Under the pieces are notes generated by a model. The model did not search any database and was not told the origin of the DNA. It saw nothing but the letters and a program-made list of their open reading frames with translations. The position numbers and the translations under genes are program-made. Of a stretch of 62,497 bases of DNA, positions 50,833 to 61,542 are shown piece after piece. The stretch's first letter is position 1, and each line of letters starts with the position of its first letter. The stretch lies in contig CAZTFC010000009.1 in NCBI GenBank assembly GCA_964612075.1, positions 1-62,497 on the forward strand, in the 5' to 3' direction. The DNA comes from UBA2219 sp964612075. GTDB lineage: Bacteria > Desulfobacterota > Deferrimicrobia > Deferrimicrobiales > Deferrimicrobiaceae.

Positions 50833-51963
50833 TTGGAACTCAACGATATTCTTCGCGCGGCGGCCAAGCACGGCGCTTCGGACGTCCACCTGAAAGTGGG
50901 GCTTCCCCCCATTCTCCGGATCAACGGGAAGCTCATCCCCCTCAAGGCCCCCGAGCCGCTGAAGAACGAGGAGCTCGTCGCGATGAGCGGCCTGATCTTC
51001 CGCGAGGACCAGAAGAGCCGGTTCGAGAAGCACCACGAGCTCGACTGCGCCTACAGCGTCCAGGGGCTGGGGCGGTTCCGCGTGAACGTGTTCCAGCAGC
51101 GCGGGACCATGGGCATCGTCCTGCGGCTGGTCCCGATCGGCGTGAAGACCTTCGAGGACCTGCACCTCCCCAAGGTCCTCGAGAAGATCGCCCTCGAGGA
51201 GCGCGGCCTCGTCCTTTGCACGGGGACCACCGGCTCCGGCAAGTCCACGACGCTGGCCGCGGTGGTCCAGTTCATCAACTCGTACCGAAGCTGCCACATC
51301 ATGACGATCGAGGACCCCATCGAGTTCCTCCTCCGGGACAACAAGAGCATCATCAACCAGCGGGAGCTCGGCGTGGACACCGCGTCGTTCGCCGACGCCC
51401 TGAAGAGCGCCCTGCGCCAGGACCCCGACGTGATCCTCGTCGGCGAGATGCGCGACCTGGAGACGATCGAGACCGCCATCACCGCGGCGGAGACGGGGCA
51501 CCTGGTCCTCTCCACGCTGCACACGCTCGACGCGGGCGAGACGATCAACCGGATCGTCGCGTCCTTCCCGCCGTTCCAGCAGAAGCAGATCCGGCTCCAG
51601 CTCGCCTCCGTCCTCAAGGCCGTCATCTCGCAGCGGCTTGTCCCCAGGGCGGACGGCTCGGGGCGCGTGCCCGCGGTGGAGGTGCTCCTCAACACCGCAC
51701 GCGTCAGGGAATACATCGAGGACAAGGACAAGACCCGCAAGATCCGGGAGGCGATCCAGCAGGGATACGTGAGCTACGGGATGCAGACGTTCGACCAGTC
51801 CCTGATGGCGCTGCTCAAGGAGAACCTCATCACGCTCGACGAGGCGCTGCGGCAGGCCAGCAACCCCGACGACTTCTCGCTGCGGGTCCGCGGCGTGTCC
51901 TCCACCTCGGACCTGACATGGGACGACTTTGACAAGGACGGCCCCTCAAAGAAGGAGACGTAG
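50833..51963 (+). CDS. pilT: Type IV pilus retraction ATPase PilT-like
   Basis: Hexameric ATPase that retracts type IV pili. The 376-residue protein has the N-terminal PAS-like region (SDVHLKVGLPPILRINGKL), Walker A CTGTTGSGKSTT near 128-139, the Asp box IMTIEDPIEF, Walker B DPDVILVGEMRD near 199 and the His box GHLVLSTLHT near 225. The C-terminal AIRNLIRE motif of classic PilT is replaced by RVREYIEDKDKTRKIREAI, so it may be one of several PilT paralogs. The TTG at 50833 follows AAGGAG. It sits between recA and recX. Confidence 0.92.
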   Translation: MELNDILRAAAKHGASDVHLKVGLPPILRINGKLIPLKAPEPLKNEELVAMSGLIFREDQKSRFEKHHELDCAYSVQGLGRFRVNVFQQRGTMGIVLRLVPIGVKTFEDLHLPKVLEKIALEERGLVLCTGTTGSGKSTTLAAVVQFINSYRSCHIMTIEDPIEFLLRDNKSIINQRELGVDTASFADALKSALRQDPDVILVGEMRDLETIETAITAAETGHLVLSTLHTLDAGETINRIVASFPPFQQKQIRLQLASVLKAVISQRLVPRADGSGRVPAVEVLLNTARVREYIEDKDKTRKIREAIQQGYVSYGMQTFDQSLMALLKENLITLDEALRQASNPDDFSLRVRGVSSTSDLTWDDFDKDGPSKKET

Positions 51964-52453
51964 AGGGGGCGGCGCGACCGTCCCGGGGAACCCGCTGGAG
52001 ATCGCGATCGGCATGCTCGCCCGCCGCCCTTTGAGCGAGGGGGAGGTGGCGCTCCGGCTGCTGCGGAAGGGCCATGAGGAGTCCGACATCCCGCCGGTCC
52101 TCGCCCGCCTGCGCGAGCTTCGGCTGATCGACGATCCGGCCCTGTGCCGGCAGCTTGTCCGTTCCTACCGGGAGGGGCGCCTGTACGGCCCCGCGAAGAT
52201 CGCCTGGAAGCTGGCCGCGCGCGGTTTCCCGAGACCTCTCGTGGAGGAGGCGCTGCGGGAGGCTTGCCCGCCGGAGGACGTGGCGGACGCGGCCGCGCGG
52301 GCGCTCGGGAAGAAGTACCGAGGGGGGATTCCCGGGGGGAGGGAAGGAGCCGCGAAGGCGTACCGGTTTCTCGCCGGGCGCGGCTTCCCGCCGGACGTCT
52401 GCCGGAAAGCCATCGGCCGGCGCGCGGCGGAATATCCTGAAGGAGAAGAATAG
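51929..52453 (+). CDS. recX: RecA regulator RecX
   Basis: Binds RecA filaments and limits their activity. The 174-residue protein has three-helix RecX repeats: LARRPLSEGEVALRLLRKG, the LRELRLIDDPALCRQLVRSY segment near 60-80, GPAKIAWKLAARGFPRPLVEEAL near 88, and a third repeat with FLAGRGFPPDV near 150. The TTG start at 51929 overlaps pilT by 35 bases and has no good ribosome binding site. The frame has no better start before an ATG at 52013 that would cut the first repeat. Confidence 0.88.
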   Translation: MTRTAPQRRRRRGGGATVPGNPLEIAIGMLARRPLSEGEVALRLLRKGHEESDIPPVLARLRELRLIDDPALCRQLVRSYREGRLYGPAKIAWKLAARGFPRPLVEEALREACPPEDVADAAARALGKKYRGGIPGGREGAAKAYRFLAGRGFPPDVCRKAIGRRAAEYPEGEE

Positions 52454-55084
<2,631 letters not shown>

Positions 55085-55097
55085 GGGGCGGATCCCG

Positions 55098-55814
55098 TCA
55101 GTCCGCGACCTGCTCCCGGTTCAGCGTGTTCAGGTATACCTGCACGACCTTGTTGAGCGGGTCCCGGTCGAGCGCCTCTTCCCAGGCGCCGCGGGCCTTC
55201 GCCCGGTTCCCCGCGAGGTAGAGCAGGATCCCTTTCTGGACAAGGGCCGCCGGGTTGCCGGGGGACTCCGAAAGGAACGTCTCCACCTCGGTCATCGCCT
55301 GGTCCGCCCGCCCCGCCTCCCGGAGCGCCGCCACCAGCCGCACCCGCAGGTCCGGGTACGACGGCGCGACGGAGAGCGCCTTCCGGTACTCGAAGATGGC
55401 CTCGTCGTGCTGGCCAAGGGCGAGGTACAGCTCCCCCAGCTCCTTGTGCAGGTTGGCGACCCGCCCGCGGACCATGTTCTTTTCCGGCGCGACGCCGTGC
55501 CGGGAAAGGATCATCGATGCGCGGTCGTACGCGGAGCGGGCGTCTTCGTAAAGGCCCATGTCGTTCAACGTGATCGACATCGACAGCAGGGCTTCCGTGT
55601 ACTCGGGGTGGAGGGAAACCGCCTTCTCGAACCGCTCGACCGCCTGCCGGTAGTTCCCCCGCTGGTGATCGATCAGGCCGAGGGTGTAGTGGATGTCCGG
55701 GTATTCCGCGCCGCCCTCGAGAGCTTCCTTCAGGTGCCGCTCCGCGCGCGGGTAGTCCATCTTCATGAAGGCGTTCTTGCCCATCCGGATCAGCCCGGCC
55801 AGCTTGCGGCTCAC
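55098..55814 (-). CDS. TPR-repeat protein
   Basis: A 238-residue protein consisting almost entirely of TPR repeats. At least five are visible (about residues 11-40, 41-74, 75-110, 120-155, 160-230, for example YTLGLIDHQRGNYRQAVERFEKAVSLHPEY and LGELYLALGQHDEAIFEYRKAL). No signal peptide or enzyme motif is present. It overlaps bamD upstream by 4 bases, so the two are coupled. A helper of envelope assembly is a guess from that pairing. Confidence 0.82.
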   Translation of the reverse strand: MSRKLAGLIRMGKNAFMKMDYPRAERHLKEALEGGAEYPDIHYTLGLIDHQRGNYRQAVERFEKAVSLHPEYTEALLSMSITLNDMGLYEDARSAYDRASMILSRHGVAPEKNMVRGRVANLHKELGELYLALGQHDEAIFEYRKALSVAPSYPDLRVRLVAALREAGRADQAMTEVETFLSESPGNPAALVQKGILLYLAGNRAKARGAWEEALDRDPLNKVVQVYLNTLNREQVAD

Positions 55815-56542
55815 CGTTTTCCGCTCCCTTGCTGCGGGAATTTTTCGTCGCGGGCCTTTTCGACCTCCGAGGCCTCGTCCTTTTTGCCCTGCTTCTCCAG
55901 CGCTTCCGCGAGCAGGGAAAGGAGCTTCGGCGTCGGCGCCGCGTCGGGGTATTCCTCGATCACCCGCCTCGCCCGTGCTTCGGCGCTTTCGTAGAGTTTA
56001 CGCGAAAGGAGGTGGGAGATCACCGCTTCCTCGTGGGTCACGAGTTGACTGCGCATCTCCTTGATGCGGGCGACGGCCGCCGCCGACCGAGGCGAGTCCG
56101 GCTCCTTCCGCAGGAAGAGCTTGTAGGCCTCGATGGTCTCCCGCGTCTTGTCCTGGGAGCGACCCACCGCCTGGATCTGCTTGTGGAGCAGCTCGCTCTT
56201 CATGTAGAGGGCGTCCGGGACCTTCGGGTCCGCGGGATAGAGGCGGAGGAAATCGTCGTACGCCACTTCCGCCTCGAGGTAATCCTTCATGCTTGCGCGG
56301 CAGGACGCCAGGGAAAATTGGGCGCGGGGGGCCAGGGGCGAATTCGGGTATCGCTCGATCAGGAGGCGGAACGCCTCGACGGCGTCTTCATACTTCTTCC
56401 GGTCCGCGCTCTTCTGCCCCCGGGCCAGCAGGTCGGCGTCGGAGAGCCCTTTCTGTTTGGCCAGCTTCTCGGAGCACCCGGACGCCAGCAACAGGAAGAG
56501 CGCTGCCGCAACCGCGACCATGGCGCGAAAGGATCTCGGCAT
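55811..56542 (-). CDS. bamD: BamD-like outer-membrane assembly lipoprotein
   Basis: Essential lipoprotein of the BAM complex, which inserts beta-barrel proteins into the outer membrane. The 243-residue protein has a lipoprotein signal with the lipobox LASGC (lipidated C23), then TPR-type repeats of the BamD/YfiO kind: YEDAVEAFRLLIERYPNSPLAPRAQF near residues 51-76, EAEVAYDDFLRLYPADPKVPDALYM near 90 and a charged tail. A TATACT at 56556-56561 on the minus strand may be its -10 box. It diverges from livK. Confidence 0.85.
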   Translation of the reverse strand: MPRSFRAMVAVAAALFLLLASGCSEKLAKQKGLSDADLLARGQKSADRKKYEDAVEAFRLLIERYPNSPLAPRAQFSLASCRASMKDYLEAEVAYDDFLRLYPADPKVPDALYMKSELLHKQIQAVGRSQDKTRETIEAYKLFLRKEPDSPRSAAAVARIKEMRSQLVTHEEAVISHLLSRKLYESAEARARRVIEEYPDAAPTPKLLSLLAEALEKQGKKDEASEVEKARDEKFPQQGSGKR

Positions 56543-56700
56543 GGGAAATGACGGTAGTATAGCGGGAGGGAGAAGTCAACGTGGTCGCCGGAAAGTATGG
56601 CTAACCGGCGGGGAATCCGTGATAAAATCCACCGACACGATCGATGGACGGGGCACTCGGCCTTTTCCCGCGTGACAATCTTCATCCGGTGGAGGTGACC

Positions 56701-57912
56701 ATGAACGTGCGGTCTGGTGTCATGTCGGTGTTTGCAGCGGTGCTGTTCGCCCTGGGCATTGCGAGCGGTGCCCTGGCGGCCGAAAAGATCAAAGTCGGGG
56801 TGCTTCTCCCGTTGACGGGGTCGCAGGCGAAATTCGGCGAGATCGAAAAGCGGTCCTTTGAAATGGCGGCGGAGGAGATCAACGCCAAGGGCGGGATCAA
56901 CGGGAGCATTATCGAGCTGATCTTCGAGGACGATACCGGGAAGCCCGACGTGGGGCGGTCCGCCGTCGAGAAGCTGATTTCCCGGGACAAGGTTCCGGTG
57001 ATCACCGGCGGGTACTCCAGCTCGGTCACCGCGGCGGCCGCCCCGGTCGCCCAGCAGTTCAAGGTGCCGTTCGTCATCTGCACGGGGTCGGCCGACGACG
57101 TCACGGAGAAGGGGTACGACTATGTTTTCCGCATCAACCCCCCGGCCAGCGAATATCCCAAGGCGGTGGAATCCTTCCTGAAGGAAGTCGCCAAGGACGT
57201 CAAGACCGTTGCGCTCCTGTATGAAAACAGCGCCTTCGGGCAGTCCAGCTCGAAATCCTTCGAGAAGGACGCGGAGGCCGCCGGCCTGAAGATCGTCCTG
57301 AAGGAGGGGTACCAGGCGGGCGCGATCGACTTCAAGCCGATCCTCACGAAGGTCAAGGCGGCCAACCCCGACATGATCTACATGGTCTCCTACGTCATGG
57401 ACGCCTCCCTGCTGATGCGCCAGTCGAAGGAGCTGGGGATCAACCCCAAGCTGTACGTCGGCGGCGGGGCGGGGTTCACCCTCCCCGAGTTCGCGAAGAG
57501 CGCCGGCGACGCGGCCGAGCATGTCTACTCCGCGACGCTGTGGGTCGACACGCTTCCGTTCCCCGGGGCGAAGCAGTATGCGGAAAATTTCCGGAAGAGG
57601 CACGGCTCCGATACGGAGTACCACGGCGCGGAGGCGTACGCCGCGATGTACGTCGTCGCGGACGCGCTGAAGCGCGCCAAGTCCACCTCGGCACCGACGC
57701 CCCAGGCCGTCCGGGACGCCCTCGTAAAGACGGACATGATGACCGCCTTCGGGCCGGTCAAGTTCGTCTCCTACGGGAAGAAGTCCCAGCAGAACAAGCT
57801 CGACACCTACATGGTCCAGTGGCAGAAGGGGGAACTGGAGGCGGTGTGGCCGGCGAAGGTGGCCACGAAAAAATACATCTACCCGACCCCGGCCTGGAAC
57901 GCGCGGAAGTAG
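56701..57912 (+). CDS. livK: Branched-chain amino acid ABC transporter substrate-binding protein
   Basis: Periplasmic binding protein of the LivK/LivJ type. The 403-residue precursor has a signal peptide (1-26, ending GALA), then KVGVLLPLTGSQAKFGEIEK, DTGKPDVGRSAVEKLI, a GGYSSSVTAAAAPVAQQFKVP ligand region and YENSAFGQSS. The pattern fits import of branched-chain amino acids, but family members also bind amides or aromatic compounds. The ATG follows GGAGGTGACC. TAAAAT at 56623-56628 is a weak -10 candidate. It heads a complete liv operon. Confidence 0.93.
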   Translation: MNVRSGVMSVFAAVLFALGIASGALAAEKIKVGVLLPLTGSQAKFGEIEKRSFEMAAEEINAKGGINGSIIELIFEDDTGKPDVGRSAVEKLISRDKVPVITGGYSSSVTAAAAPVAQQFKVPFVICTGSADDVTEKGYDYVFRINPPASEYPKAVESFLKEVAKDVKTVALLYENSAFGQSSSKSFEKDAEAAGLKIVLKEGYQAGAIDFKPILTKVKAANPDMIYMVSYVMDASLLMRQSKELGINPKLYVGGGAGFTLPEFAKSAGDAAEHVYSATLWVDTLPFPGAKQYAENFRKRHGSDTEYHGAEAYAAMYVVADALKRAKSTSAPTPQAVRDALVKTDMMTAFGPVKFVSYGKKSQQNKLDTYMVQWQKGELEAVWPAKVATKKYIYPTPAWNARK

Positions 57913-57939
57913 GGCCGGTCGTTCCGTTAGCCTGAAGCG

Positions 57940-57973
57940 GCCGCCGGGCGGTTTTTCCACGCCGCCCGGCGGC
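57940..57973 (+). terminator. GC-rich hairpin between livK and livH
   Basis: A perfect 12-bp stem (57940-57951 with 57962-57973) closes a 10-base, T-rich loop. It has only a weak T-run after it (TTCATTCC). In this position such hairpins often protect the binding-protein mRNA or stop part of the transcripts, giving more LivK than permease. Confidence 0.6.
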
Positions 57974-58014
57974 TTCATTCCCCGGCCCTCGGGGCCGCCT
58001 GACGGTGGGCACAT

Positions 58015-58887
58015 ATGGACGTGTTCCTTCAAACTCTCGTGGCGGGCTTCCTCAAGGGGGGGTTGTACGCCCTGATCGGGATCGGGATGACCCTCATCAT
58101 GGGCGTCATGGGAATCATCAACCTGGCCCACGGGCAGCTGATGATGCTGGCCATGTATGTCACGTTCGTCCTGAACACGATGGGGGTCGACCCGTACGTT
58201 TCCCTCTTTGTCGCCATGCCGCTCCTGTTCCTGCTGGGCGTGACGATCCAGAAATTCCTGCTGAACCCTCTCATCCGGGTTGAAACGATCCTCCCGGAGA
58301 ACCAGGTCCTCATGACGGTGGGGATCGGGATGGTCCTCACCGAGATCGTCCGGTTCGCCTTCAAGTCGGACTACAAGTACGTCACCACGGAATACTCCAA
58401 CCGGACGTTCTCCCTCGGGAACATCTCCTTCAGCCTGCCGCTGACGATCGCCTTCGGGATCGCCCTGCTGTTCACCATCGCCATGTTCTGGTTCCTGCTC
58501 AAGACGGACCTGGGTCGATCGATCCGGGCGACGGCCCAGGACAAGGACGCGGCGACCCTCATGGGCGTGAACACGGGGCGCATCACGGTGATCACCTTCG
58601 GCATCGGCTCCGCGCTCGTCGCCGCCGCGGGATGCCTGCTCGCCCCTGTCTATTACATCTTCCCGGACATCGGGGGGCCCTTCACCTCGAAGGCGTTCAT
58701 CATCACCATCCTCGGCGGCCTGGGATCGACGGTGGGGGCCATCTTCGGGGGAGTCACCCTCGGGCTGGCGGAGAGCATGGGGGCGACCTACTTCGGGATG
58801 GAGTATGAAGACATCGTCGGGCTGACCATCTTCATCCTGGTGCTGCTGTTCCTGCCGGGCGGCTTCAAGCGGTTGACGAAGGTATGA
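58015..58887 (+). CDS. livH: Branched-chain amino acid ABC permease LivH
   Basis: Inner-membrane permease of the LivKHMGF importer. The 290-residue protein has about eight hydrophobic segments and the family motifs GLYALIGIGMTLIMGVMGIINLAHGQLMM (residues about 18-46, given in parts here), ATAQDKDAATLMGVNTGRI near 178, the coupling-helix region that contacts the ATPase, and ILGGLGSTVGAIFGGVTLG near 238. The ATG at 58015 lies 102 bases after livK and livM follows 16 bases later. Confidence 0.93.
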   Translation: MDVFLQTLVAGFLKGGLYALIGIGMTLIMGVMGIINLAHGQLMMLAMYVTFVLNTMGVDPYVSLFVAMPLLFLLGVTIQKFLLNPLIRVETILPENQVLMTVGIGMVLTEIVRFAFKSDYKYVTTEYSNRTFSLGNISFSLPLTIAFGIALLFTIAMFWFLLKTDLGRSIRATAQDKDAATLMGVNTGRITVITFGIGSALVAAAGCLLAPVYYIFPDIGGPFTSKAFIITILGGLGSTVGAIFGGVTLGLAESMGATYFGMEYEDIVGLTIFILVLLFLPGGFKRLTKV

Positions 58888-58903
58888 AGGCGGGGAGAGC
58901 AAG

Positions 58904-59908
58904 ATGAAAAAGAACCTGTTCCCGTTGCTCCTTCTGGCGGGCCTTGCCCTCCTGCCGCTGGTCCTCGAGAGCAACTACTTCCTCCACCTGATGATCCTTT
59001 TCCTCCTGTGGGTCGTCATCGGGTCCTCCTGGAACCTCCTGGCGGGATTCACCGGGCAGGTCTCTTTCGGGCACGCCGCGTTCTTCGGGGTGGGCGCCTA
59101 CACCGCGGGTCTCCTGTTCCATCACCTGCAGATTTCCCCCTGGTGGGGGATGGCGCTCGGCGGCGTCTTCGCCTTCCTGGTCGGCCTTCCGTTCGGGGCG
59201 ATCTGCTTCCCGCTGCGGGGGGCCTACTTCGCGCTGGCGTCCCTGGCCCTGGGGGAGGGGATACGGCACATCGCGACCATCGCGGAATCCTTCACCGGCG
59301 GGATGGTGGGGATCATGATCATGCCGACATTCGTCTCGAAGGTCCCCTATTATTACATCACCCTCCTCCTGGCGTCCCTGAGCGTCCTGAGCATCCAGCT
59401 GATCATGCGGTCGAAGCCGGGCTACTACTTCATATCCATCCGGGAGGACCAGGACGCCGCCGCGAGCCTCGGCGTCAACACGACCCTGTACAAGAACATT
59501 TCCCTGGCGATCTCCGCGTTCTGGACGGGGATGGCCGGGGCCCTGTACATGAACTACATGGGTTTCATCGACCCCCACGTTGTGTTCTCCCTGCACGACT
59601 ATTCCGTCATGGCGATCCTCGTCGCCATCGTCGGGGGGGTGGGCACGGTCTACGGGCCGACCGTGGGCGCCTTCATCATGGTGGCCTTCCAGGAGCTGTT
59701 CCGGACGGGCTTCTTCGGCCTCTTCGCCTTCCTCGGAAAGGCGACCGGCGTCGCGGCCGTCACCGCCCTGGGCGACGCGGTGAAGAAGTCCCACGTCCTT
59801 GGCTTCGGCATCCTGGTCATCGTCGTCATCCTGTACCTTCCGAACGGCGTCGTGGGCGACTGGGAGAAGGTAAAGCGGAACGTGTTCCGCATCCATCCGG
59901 CGAAATAA
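58904..59908 (+). CDS. livM: Branched-chain amino acid ABC permease LivM
   Basis: Second permease of the importer. The 334-residue protein has about ten membrane segments, SWNLLAGFTGQVSFGHAAFFGVGAY near residues 43-67, SIREDQDAAASLGVNTTLYK near 177, the coupling helix matching that of LivH, and IVGGVGTVYGPTVGA near 242. A positively charged C-terminus follows. The ATG at 58904 follows GGGGAGAG. It pairs with LivH as a heterodimer. Confidence 0.94.
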   Translation: MKKNLFPLLLLAGLALLPLVLESNYFLHLMILFLLWVVIGSSWNLLAGFTGQVSFGHAAFFGVGAYTAGLLFHHLQISPWWGMALGGVFAFLVGLPFGAICFPLRGAYFALASLALGEGIRHIATIAESFTGGMVGIMIMPTFVSKVPYYYITLLLASLSVLSIQLIMRSKPGYYFISIREDQDAAASLGVNTTLYKNISLAISAFWTGMAGALYMNYMGFIDPHVVFSLHDYSVMAILVAIVGGVGTVYGPTVGAFIMVAFQELFRTGFFGLFAFLGKATGVAAVTALGDAVKKSHVLGFGILVIVVILYLPNGVVGDWEKVKRNVFRIHPAK

Positions 59909-59918
59909 GGGGTCGGGC

Positions 59919-60638
59919 ATGGCGTTTTTCCGCGTGGAGAAGCTGGTCAAGACGTTCGGGGGGCTCACGGCCGTGAACGAGGTGTCCTTCCAGGTGGAGC
60001 AGGGGCAGATCTTCGGGCTGATCGGCCCGAACGGCTCCGGGAAGACCACGCTGTTCAACATGATCAGCGGCGTCTACACCCCCACCTCGGGCAAGGTCCT
60101 GTATAAAGACAGGGAAATCCAGGGGATGAAGCCCCACAAGATCTGCAAGCTGGGCATCGGCAGGACCTTCCAGGTGGTGAAGCCGCTCGGCCGGATGAGC
60201 GTTCGGGACAACGTCATCGCCGCTTCCTTTTCCCGGGTGAACTCCATGGGCGAAGCCAAGAACAACGCCATGGAGATCCTCGATTTCTGCGGCCTGACCC
60301 CGGTCAAGGCCGCGCTCGCCAAGTCGCTTCCCATCGCCGGGCGCAAGCGGCTGGAGATCGCCCGGGCCCTCGCAACGCGACCGGATCTGCTGCTCCTCGA
60401 CGAGACGGCGGCGGGGCTGAACCCGACCGAGCTGCTGTCCGCGATGAACCTCATCCGGCGGATCCGGGAAAACGGGACCACCGTCATCATCATCGAGCAC
60501 ATCATGCACGTGATCATGACGATCTCCGACCGGATCCACGCCATCAACTTCGGCACGACGATCGCCGAGGGGACGCCGAAGGAAGTTGCGGCGAACCAGG
60601 CGGTGATCGAGGCGTACCTCGGGACGGACTATGCTTAA
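59919..60638 (+). CDS. livG: Branched-chain amino acid ABC ATPase LivG
   Basis: One of two ATPases of the importer. The 239-residue protein has KTFGGLTAVNEVSFQVEQG, Walker A GPNGSGKTTLFNMISG near 37-52, the LivG-type TFQVVKPLGRMSV Q-loop and Walker B LLLDETAAGLNPTEL near 157. The signature region reads LPIAGRKRLEIARAL, where LSxGQ is replaced by LPIAGRKR; LSYGEQRRLEIARAL is usual, so the signature is altered. It overlaps livF by 8 bases. Confidence 0.92.
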   Translation: MAFFRVEKLVKTFGGLTAVNEVSFQVEQGQIFGLIGPNGSGKTTLFNMISGVYTPTSGKVLYKDREIQGMKPHKICKLGIGRTFQVVKPLGRMSVRDNVIAASFSRVNSMGEAKNNAMEILDFCGLTPVKAALAKSLPIAGRKRLEIARALATRPDLLLLDETAAGLNPTELLSAMNLIRRIRENGTTVIIIEHIMHVIMTISDRIHAINFGTTIAEGTPKEVAANQAVIEAYLGTDYA

Positions 60639-61335
60639 CGTATCCGGAATCGACGTTTTCTACGGGGACCTCCAGGTCCTTTGGGACGTATCCTTCGAAG
60701 TCCGCGAAAAGGAGATCCTGGTGCTGGTCGGCGCCAACGGGGCGGGGAAGTCGACCACCCTGAAGACGATCTCCGGCCTCCTGAAGCCCGGAAGGGGATC
60801 CATCGAGTTCGACGGGACCCGGCTCGACCAGCTTTCGCCGGACAAGGTCATCGGGCAGGGGGTGGTCCACGTTCCCGAGGCGCGGCGCCTTTTCCGCGAG
60901 ATGACGGTCGAGGAGAACCTCGTCATGGGGTCCCTTGCCCCGGAGGCCAGGAAGCGGAGGGCGGAGACGCTGGCCTGGGTCTACGAGCTCTTCCCGCGGA
61001 TGAAGGAGCGCAGGAAGCAGGTCGCGGGCACCATGAGCGGCGGGGAGCAGCAGATGTGCGCCATCGGGCGGGGTCTGATGGCCCTGCCAAAGCTTTTGAT
61101 GTTCGACGAGCCGTCGCTCGGGCTGTCTCCCATTCTCGTCCAGGAAGTCTTCGAGATCGCGAAGCGGATCAACCGGGAGGGGGTCACGGTGCTCCTCGTG
61201 GAACAGAACGTCCGGCAGACCCTGGCCCTGTGCGACCGCGCCTACGTCCTCGAGAACGGCAGGATCGCCCTGCAGGGCACGGGCAGGGAGCTCCTCAACG
61301 ACAAGCACGTGCGCGAAGCCTACCTTGGGATCTGA
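60631..61335 (+). CDS. livF: Branched-chain amino acid ABC ATPase LivF
   Basis: The second ATPase. The 234-residue protein starts with LNVSGIDVFYGDLQVLWDVSF, has Walker A GANGAGKSTTLKTISG near 32-47, VPEARRLFREMTVEENL near 88, the signature MSGGEQQMCAIGRGLM near 136, Walker B LLMFDEPSLGLSP near 155, and the switch histidine position replaced by the usual glutamine-asparagine of LVEQNV. Its last codons are the beginning of the palindromic element downstream. Confidence 0.95.
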   Translation: MLNVSGIDVFYGDLQVLWDVSFEVREKEILVLVGANGAGKSTTLKTISGLLKPGRGSIEFDGTRLDQLSPDKVIGQGVVHVPEARRLFREMTVEENLVMGSLAPEARKRRAETLAWVYELFPRMKERRKQVAGTMSGGEQQMCAIGRGLMALPKLLMFDEPSLGLSPILVQEVFEIAKRINREGVTVLLVEQNVRQTLALCDRAYVLENGRIALQGTGRELLNDKHVREAYLGI

Positions 61336-61518
61336 GGGGCCGGTCCGGAAAATCCGCCGGCATTCGAGCGCCGTTGCATCCGCTTCCGCTGCGTTGCGCT
61401 CCTTGCGGCGTACAGGCAGTACGCCTCAGTTGCGCGCCTTGCGGACGCGGCGCACCGTCGCTCTCGGTGCTTCGGCGTATTTTCCGGACCGACCCCTCGG
61501 ATCCCGGGATCTGAGGGG
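61327..61518. repeat. Palindromic intergenic element with flanking direct repeat
   Basis: Outer inverted arms 61327-61356 and 61476-61505 match at 27 of 30 positions. Inside is a second imperfect hairpin whose apex is GGCGTAC (61407-61413), loop AGGCA, GTACGCC (61419-61425). A 13-base direct repeat GGGATCTGAGGGG lies at 61327-61339 (end of livF) and 61506-61518. No reading frame is convincing. It could act as a transcription terminator or be an inserted REP/MITE-like unit. Confidence 0.75.
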
Positions 61519-61542
61519 GTTTCCGGGAAAGGAGTGGGATCC

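Noticed and set aside
56556..56579. TTGACT plus TATACT as a full promoter for bamD on the minus strand
   Set aside because: The spacer is only 12 bases. The TATACT alone may still be a -10 box.
61327..61505. Possible CRISPR fragment because of repeated TTGCG-type words
   Set aside because: The units are not regularly spaced and have no spacers. The structure is a nested palindrome.
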